Shown piece after piece: positions 60,357-64,000 of a stretch of 64,000 bases of DNA. This stretch comes from CALDTK01 sp965215115 (lineage in GTDB: Bacteria > Bacteroidota > Bacteroidia > Chitinophagales > Saprospiraceae), in the NCBI GenBank assembly GCA_965215115.1, contig OZ244050.1, positions 2,604,001 through 2,668,000 on the forward strand, given 5' to 3'. Under the pieces are notes generated by a model. It worked only from the letters and a program-made list of their open reading frames with translations. It had not been told where the DNA came from and did no database searches. Each line of letters opens with the position of its first letter. Within the stretch, counting starts at the first letter, position 1. A program made the translations under genes and the position numbers.

Positions 60357-62972
60357 CTACTGAATCGTATCCCGCAGCTCGTCCCCGAACGGGTCCCGAT
60401 CGTACGGCGAGCTCCCAAACGGATCCGCTCCCGTCGGGAGGCTTCCGCCCAGCGGATTCGCGCCGAACTGATCGCCGCCGCCGCTGTCGAACTCGTCGTC
60501 CGTCTCGACGTAGCGCGGCACGTTGCTACAGTCGAACTCGATCGAACTCGCCGCGCTCGGCACCTCGAACCTCGCATTCATCTCCCAGTCCAACTCCTCG
60601 GCGTTGGCCTCCACGGATTTGAGGAAGCGCGTGAAGTACGGTCGCGCCATGTAGGCCCCCTGCCCGTAGTTAATGTTGAGGAAGCGGATGTGGCGCTGGT
60701 CCCCGCCCACCCAGGTGCCGACCACGAGGTTCGGCGTCACGCCCATGTACCAGCCGTCGACGTAGTCGTTGGTCGTGCCGGTCTTCCCGCCGTACTCCGC
60801 GGTCACGTCGCCGTAGCTCGAGTGCTTGCCGGCGTACTGCAGCATGCGGACCATGGAGTAGTTGCTGGCCGGGTCGAGGGCGGTGCGCTCCTCGGGCATC
60901 GCCTGGTAGAGCACCTTGCCGTTGGCGTCCTCGATGCGGCTCACCATCACGGGCTTGACGTAGACGCCGTTGTTGGCCCAGGTCGTGTAGGCCCCGGTCA
61001 TCTCCTCGACGCTCAGGTCGGTGGCCCCGAGGGCGATGGCCGGGCTGTTCGGGACCACGAGGCGACCGTTCGGGTACTTCGCCGAGGAGTCGATCCCCAT
61101 GTTGTGGATCAGCGCGCGGACGGGCTCCGTGTCGCCGAGTTGCTTCATGAGGAAGACGCTCACCGTGTTCTTCGACTTGCGCAGGGCCTCCATGAGGCTC
61201 AGGTACCGGCCGGAGTACTTGTTGTCGGAGTTGGACGGCGACCAGGTGCTCAGGAGTTTGAAGTTGCTCTCGCCGGGCTTGATGCTGATCGGCAGGTCGG
61301 GCACCTGGTAGCAGGGGCTGATGCCCTGCTGCGAGATGGCCGTCGCGTAGACGAAGGGCTTGAACGTCGAGCCGACCTGGCGCCGGGTCTGGACGTGGTC
61401 GAAGGGGAACCACTTGTGGTTGACGCCCCCGACCCAGGCCTTCACGAAGCCCGTGTGCGGGTCGACGGCCATCGAGCCGATCTGCAGAAACGAGCGCATG
61501 TACTTGATGGAGTCCAGCGGCGACATCGTCGTGTCCGTCTCGCTGCGCTTGTTGTACGCGAAGACCGTCATCCGGATCGGCTTCTCGAAAGTCTCCTCGA
61601 CGTCGGCGTCGAGCTGGCGGCGCGCCTGGCGGACGCGGGGCCAGAGGTTCTGATCGGCGAGGAGGCCGCGATAGTTGGCGGTCACCGTCTCCCCGATGGA
61701 GTTGGAGGCCTGGAGGCGCTTGATCACGCCGCCGTCCTCGTCCTCGCCGAGGAGTCGGTCGAGGTCCTGGTCGGTGACCTCCCACTCGGGGTACTGGTCG
61801 GCGACTTCCGTCAAAACCCCGTCGAGGTAGCGTTGCCTGAGGCGCTGGTAGCGCTCGGTGTCGCGGATGTACTGCTGCAGCAGGCGCGCGCGGTAGGCCA
61901 CGTCGTCGCCGGTCTCGCTGCTGAACTTGTAGGTCCACGGGTCGCGGTTCTTCCAGACCTTCCAGTACTGCGCCTGGACGGACTTCATGTGCTCGAAGGC
62001 GGCGGCCTCGGCGAGGCGCTGCATCGCGGGGTCGATCGTGGTGTAGATCCGGAGGCCGTCGCGGTTGACGTCGTACTCGCTGCCGTCGGCCTTGCGGATA
62101 TTGGGCTCGCCGAGGATGCGCCAGATCTCCTTGCGGAGCTCCATGCGGAAGTAGGGCGCCAGGCCGTCGACGTGCGTCACGCGGTTGAGGACCACCGAGA
62201 GCGGGGTGGCGCGCAAGCTATCGTACTGGTACTCCGTGATGCGGCCGGCCTTCTGCATCTGCTTGAGGACCACCTCGCGGCGCTTGCGCGAGAGCTCCGG
62301 GTTGCGCGCCGGGTTGTAGCGCGTCGGACTCTTCAGCATCCCGACCAACACGGCGGCCTCCTCGCGCGTGAGCCCCGACTGTGGCTTCCCGAAGTAGACC
62401 TCGGCGGCGGCCTCGACGCCGAAGGCGCCGTTGTTGTACTCGAAGATGTTGAGGTACATCGCGATGATCTCCTCCTTGGTGTAGGCGCGCTCCAGGCGCG
62501 TGGCGATGATCCACTCCTTGAGCTTCTGGATGACGCGCGCCGCGAAGTTGTCCGACACCTCGCCGGTGAACATCTGCTTGGCGAGTTGCTGCGTGATCGT
62601 GGAGGCGCCCCCGTCGTTGCCGAGGCGCCCGACGGCCCGCGTGAGGCCCCACCAGTCGATGCCGGAGTGGTCGTGGTAGCGCACGTCCTCGGTGGCGAGC
62701 AGGGCGTCGACGAGGTAGGGGTTGAGGTCGGGGTAGCGCACGGCCACGCGGTTCTCGGTGTAGTAGCGCCCGAGTTCGGTGCCGTCGGCGGCGTAGACCT
62801 CGGAGGCGAGGATCGACTTCGGGTTCTCGAGCTGCGTGAGGGTCGGGAGGTTCGTAAACGATAGCGCGAGGAAGAGCGCCGCCACGAGGGCGACGCCGAC
62901 CGCGAAGAGTTTCCAGAGGACGCCCGACCAGTTGCGGTAGGCGGGGGGGATGGTTGATTTGGGATTGCTCAC
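60357..62972 (-). CDS. Penicillin-binding protein 1A, bifunctional
   Basis: 871 residues from GTG 62972; the frame upstream runs through an inverted repeat and is not protein-like. One membrane helix (LWKLFAVGVALVAALFLALSF), then the glycosyltransferase domain with ATEDVRYHDHSGIDWWGLTRA and GGASTITQQLAKQMF, then the transpeptidase with the acyl-serine motif RRQVGSTFKPFVYATA (S-T-F-K), S-x-N in RKSKNTVSVF and the K-T-G in YGGKTGTTNDYVDG. It polymerises and cross-links peptidoglycan. A Gly/Asp/Pro-rich tail of about 50 residues follows. A hairpin element with a GAC/GTC stem lies at 61803. Confidence 0.93.
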   Translation of the reverse strand: MSNPKSTIPPAYRNWSGVLWKLFAVGVALVAALFLALSFTNLPTLTQLENPKSILASEVYAADGTELGRYYTENRVAVRYPDLNPYLVDALLATEDVRYHDHSGIDWWGLTRAVGRLGNDGGASTITQQLAKQMFTGEVSDNFAARVIQKLKEWIIATRLERAYTKEEIIAMYLNIFEYNNGAFGVEAAAEVYFGKPQSGLTREEAAVLVGMLKSPTRYNPARNPELSRKRREVVLKQMQKAGRITEYQYDSLRATPLSVVLNRVTHVDGLAPYFRMELRKEIWRILGEPNIRKADGSEYDVNRDGLRIYTTIDPAMQRLAEAAAFEHMKSVQAQYWKVWKNRDPWTYKFSSETGDDVAYRARLLQQYIRDTERYQRLRQRYLDGVLTEVADQYPEWEVTDQDLDRLLGEDEDGGVIKRLQASNSIGETVTANYRGLLADQNLWPRVRQARRQLDADVEETFEKPIRMTVFAYNKRSETDTTMSPLDSIKYMRSFLQIGSMAVDPHTGFVKAWVGGVNHKWFPFDHVQTRRQVGSTFKPFVYATAISQQGISPCYQVPDLPISIKPGESNFKLLSTWSPSNSDNKYSGRYLSLMEALRKSKNTVSVFLMKQLGDTEPVRALIHNMGIDSSAKYPNGRLVVPNSPAIALGATDLSVEEMTGAYTTWANNGVYVKPVMVSRIEDANGKVLYQAMPEERTALDPASNYSMVRMLQYAGKHSSYGDVTAEYGGKTGTTNDYVDGWYMGVTPNLVVGTWVGGDQRHIRFLNINYGQGAYMARPYFTRFLKSVEANAEELDWEMNARFEVPSAASSIEFDCSNVPRYVETDDEFDSGGGDQFGANPLGGSLPTGADPFGSSPYDRDPFGDELRDTIQ

Positions 62973-63007
62973 GGGCCGAAGGTACTGTGCGGCGGCGGCG
63001 CGGGGCC

Positions 63008-63081
63008 GTTCGACCACTTCCGAGTTGAGGCCGTTTTGGGCGGGGGCCCTCAGTGGTGGCGCCACTCGGAAGTGGTCGAAC
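63008..63081. repeat. 18-bp perfect inverted repeat between divergent genes
   Basis: Arms 63008-63025 (GTTCGACCACTTCCGAGT) and 63064-63081 are exact reverse complements, with 38 nt between. Inside, TGAGGCC and GGCCCTCA pair further, extending the stem. It lies in the shared upstream region of PBP1A and the next gene, so it is not a terminator for either. Confidence 0.9.
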
Positions 63082-63102
63082 GCCACGTATCATTGCGCCC
63101 CT

Positions 63103-63603
63103 ATGAACGCCTACGTCATCCTCTCGCACCTGCACTCGATCAACCGCTGGCTGGTGCTCGGCTTCCTCCTCCTCGCCATCGTCTCGGCGATCACGAGCCG
63201 CTCGACGATGAACGTGGCCCCGGTAGCGGCGGGCTTGAAGACGGTTTTGCCGAAAGGCGCCCTACCCGCCTTCATCACGTCGCACATCCAACTGCTGCTC
63301 GGCCTCATCATGTACTTCGGGGCCACGGCTGGCCTGTCGAGCGTCGGGAGCCCCTACGTCATCATGGACAAGGAAGCCTGGGCGGCCGACGGCGGGGAGA
63401 TCATCAAGTTCTACTCGCTCACGCACTTCACGTACATGCTGGCGGCCATCGTGATCCTCACGGCAGGCTACATGGTCGCCAAGCGCTCGGCCACTGAGGC
63501 GCGCGCCGGCTTCTGGATTTTGGTAACGTACTCGATTGCGCTCCTGATCATCCTGTTTAGCATACCGTGGCCCTGGCGGGCGCTCGGCGGCGGCTGGTAC
63601 TAG
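63103..63603 (+). CDS. Small membrane protein, cytochrome-b-like annotation family
   Basis: 166 residues from ATG 63103 with four membrane helices (WLVLGFLLLAIVSAITS, SHIQLLLGLIMYFGA, TYMLAAIVILTAGYMVA, LVTYSIALLIILFSIPW). The H-L-H-S-I-N-R-W start and T-S-H-I-Q-L-L-L-G-L-I-M-Y-F match a Bacteroidota family often labelled cytochrome B; three His within helices might bind haem, but that is unproven. A hairpin element at 63244 encodes VLPKGALP. Confidence 0.7.
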   Translation: MNAYVILSHLHSINRWLVLGFLLLAIVSAITSRSTMNVAPVAAGLKTVLPKGALPAFITSHIQLLLGLIMYFGATAGLSSVGSPYVIMDKEAWAADGGEIIKFYSLTHFTYMLAAIVILTAGYMVAKRSATEARAGFWILVTYSIALLIILFSIPWPWRALGGGWY

Positions 63604-63628
63604 AGCGCAAGTGTCGAAGGGTGAAGGG

Positions 63629-63652
63629 TTGCGTGTCGAGGGCGCTACCCCG
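63629..63652. repeat. Diverged copy of the CGCGGCAGCGCC intergenic repeat
   Basis: Reverse complement of a unit like 15253-15276, with several mismatches, flanked by GTGTCGAAGGG and CCCTTCAACAC short inverted repeats (63609-63680). Confidence 0.4.
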
Positions 63653-63722
63653 CACCCCGCACCCTTCACCCTTCAACACCTAAGACCTGCCCCACTCTAC
63701 CCACCCGATCGACCTCGGCATC

Positions 63723-64000
63723 ATGACGCTCGACGTGGCCGGGCGGGAGGGGCCGCGGCCCAACCCCATCGTCACCGACGCAACGGCCTACTTCGAGACC
63801 GCGATCGCGCAGTTGAGCCGCGTACGGGTGCAGTCCGTGCTCCTCGCCCAGCCCGACCTACGCCCCGGGGAGGAAGGCTACCGCGCGCTCGACTTCGTGC
63901 AGCTCGGCATCAACGAAAAGACGGAGCGCCGCCTGGCCTTCTTGCTGATCGTCACCGAGGTCGAGGTCGAGGCCGCCTCGCTTTCGTACCTCCTGGCGCT
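63723..64000 (+). CDS. Hypothetical protein, N-terminal part
   Basis: The frame is open to the right edge (92 codons visible) from ATG 63723. DATAYFETAIAQLSRVRVQSVLLAQPDLRPGEEGYRALDFVQ and EKTERRLAFLLIVTEVEVEAASL are not assignable to a family. The frame is open a little further upstream to 63684, where a CTG could start. Confidence 0.5.
   Translation, partial: MTLDVAGREGPRPNPIVTDATAYFETAIAQLSRVRVQSVLLAQPDLRPGEEGYRALDFVQLGINEKTERRLAFLLIVTEVEVEAASLSYLLA

Larger units (their letters stand above)
844..63258. repeat. Dispersed GTTTT + GNRA-tetraloop hairpin element (about 50 copies)
   Basis: Consensus GTTTTGGCGAAAGCC. Starts of copies read on the + strand: 1113, 1849, 4669, 7961, 9696, 9906, 14533, 15810, 24195, 24312, 27378, 29935, 30131, 31718, 38113, 39675, 40720, 44638, 44674, 44815, 49255, 51473, 58502, 63244. 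Left ends of copies read on the - strand: 844, 1042, 3517, 6170, 8030, 9537, 9585, 9676, 12839, 14985, 17391, 19863, 26723, 28345, 31446, 31666, 36002, 38302, 40383, 43749, 45985, 46345, 46361, 49186, 50954, 61803. Each is 15 nt (two are 14). Eleven are exact consensus. Loops: GAAA 24, GGAA 14, GCAA 5, GTAA 2, GACA 2, others 3. The coordinates given span the whole set; the element itself is not continuous. Confidence 0.9.

Noticed and set aside
844..63258. Reading the GTTTT hairpin elements as intrinsic terminators
   Set aside because: Most lie inside genes; in one orientation the U-run precedes the hairpin, and in the other the hairpin is followed by A-rich sequence. The 3-bp stem is also too short.
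844..63258. Elements as a CRISPR array or tandem repeat
   Set aside because: The copies are scattered irregularly and in both orientations, with no spacer-like regularity.

Overview
The window looks like chromosomal DNA of a GC-rich Bacteroidota, most likely a Lewinella-like member of the Saprospiria (inference). The evidence is: secreted proteins ending in type IX secretion (T9SS) sorting domains of both kinds, including a 1564-residue SprB-type adhesin with a gliding-motility C-terminal domain; Bacteroidota-style promoter elements (TAnnTTTG) close upstream of several starts; the bactofilin/AtpZ gene order; and many lipoproteins. No rRNA, tRNA or CRISPR array was seen.

Layout. 0-9 kb: end of a GH43 glycosidase, an SDR/flavin monooxygenase pair, a Crp-type regulator, a nitroreductase, an AAA ATPase, a polyprenyl diphosphate synthase, a membrane protein and purQ. 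9-17 kb: a DsbD-type reductase (frameshifted in a repetitive linker), a VapBC-like toxin-antitoxin pair with an unusual antitoxin, a frameshifted cystathionine gamma-synthase/lyase, aroB, a SAM hydrolase and phoH. 17.4-19.4 kb: two decayed tandem outer-membrane protein genes, one with a 17-G tract next to its sorting signal. 20.3-24.1 kb: an AT-rich defence island with an ATPase plus nuclease-like pair, a type IIG remnant, and an MT-A70 methylase with a broken BglII-like endonuclease. 24-33 kb: M20 peptidase, four-helix-bundle protein between repeats, tyrosine phosphatase, OsmC, a metal permease fused to its own DtxR-like regulator, rbfA and recG. 33-37 kb: an AHH-nuclease toxin and immunity pair bracketed by a 97-bp exact repeat of the recG 3' end, then an MNT/HEPN pair with a nonsense mutation. 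37.5-52.4 kb: exonuclease, PhyH-type dioxygenase, the giant adhesin, a thioredoxin-SPOR protein, fabH, a SulP transporter, a gluconolactonase-like lipoprotein and an LpxH-like hydrolase. 52.5-58.5 kb: a broken secreted glycosidase and a large secreted repeat protein. 58.6-64 kb: bactofilin, AtpZ, a biotin carrier protein, PBP1A and a small membrane protein.

The most striking signal is not a gene. About fifty copies of a 15-nt element, consensus GTTTTGGCGAAAGCC, lie in both orientations, inside genes in several reading frames and between genes. Each is GTTTT followed by a 3-bp stem capped by a GNRA-type tetraloop. Stem bases vary in compensating pairs (GGC/GCC, GCC/GGC, GAC/GTC, AGC/GCT) while the loop stays mostly GAAA, GGAA, GCAA or GTAA. 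The element is missing from the segments that look recently acquired (about 19.9-24.2, 31.7-36.0 and 51.5-58.5 kb). This looks like a structured, genome-wide DNA signal, possibly a DNA-uptake-like tag or a REP-like transposase substrate.

Several genes carry frameshifts (dsbD, cystathionine gamma-synthase, glycosidase, endonuclease, outer-membrane proteins). Some may be assembly errors, so they are flagged individually.
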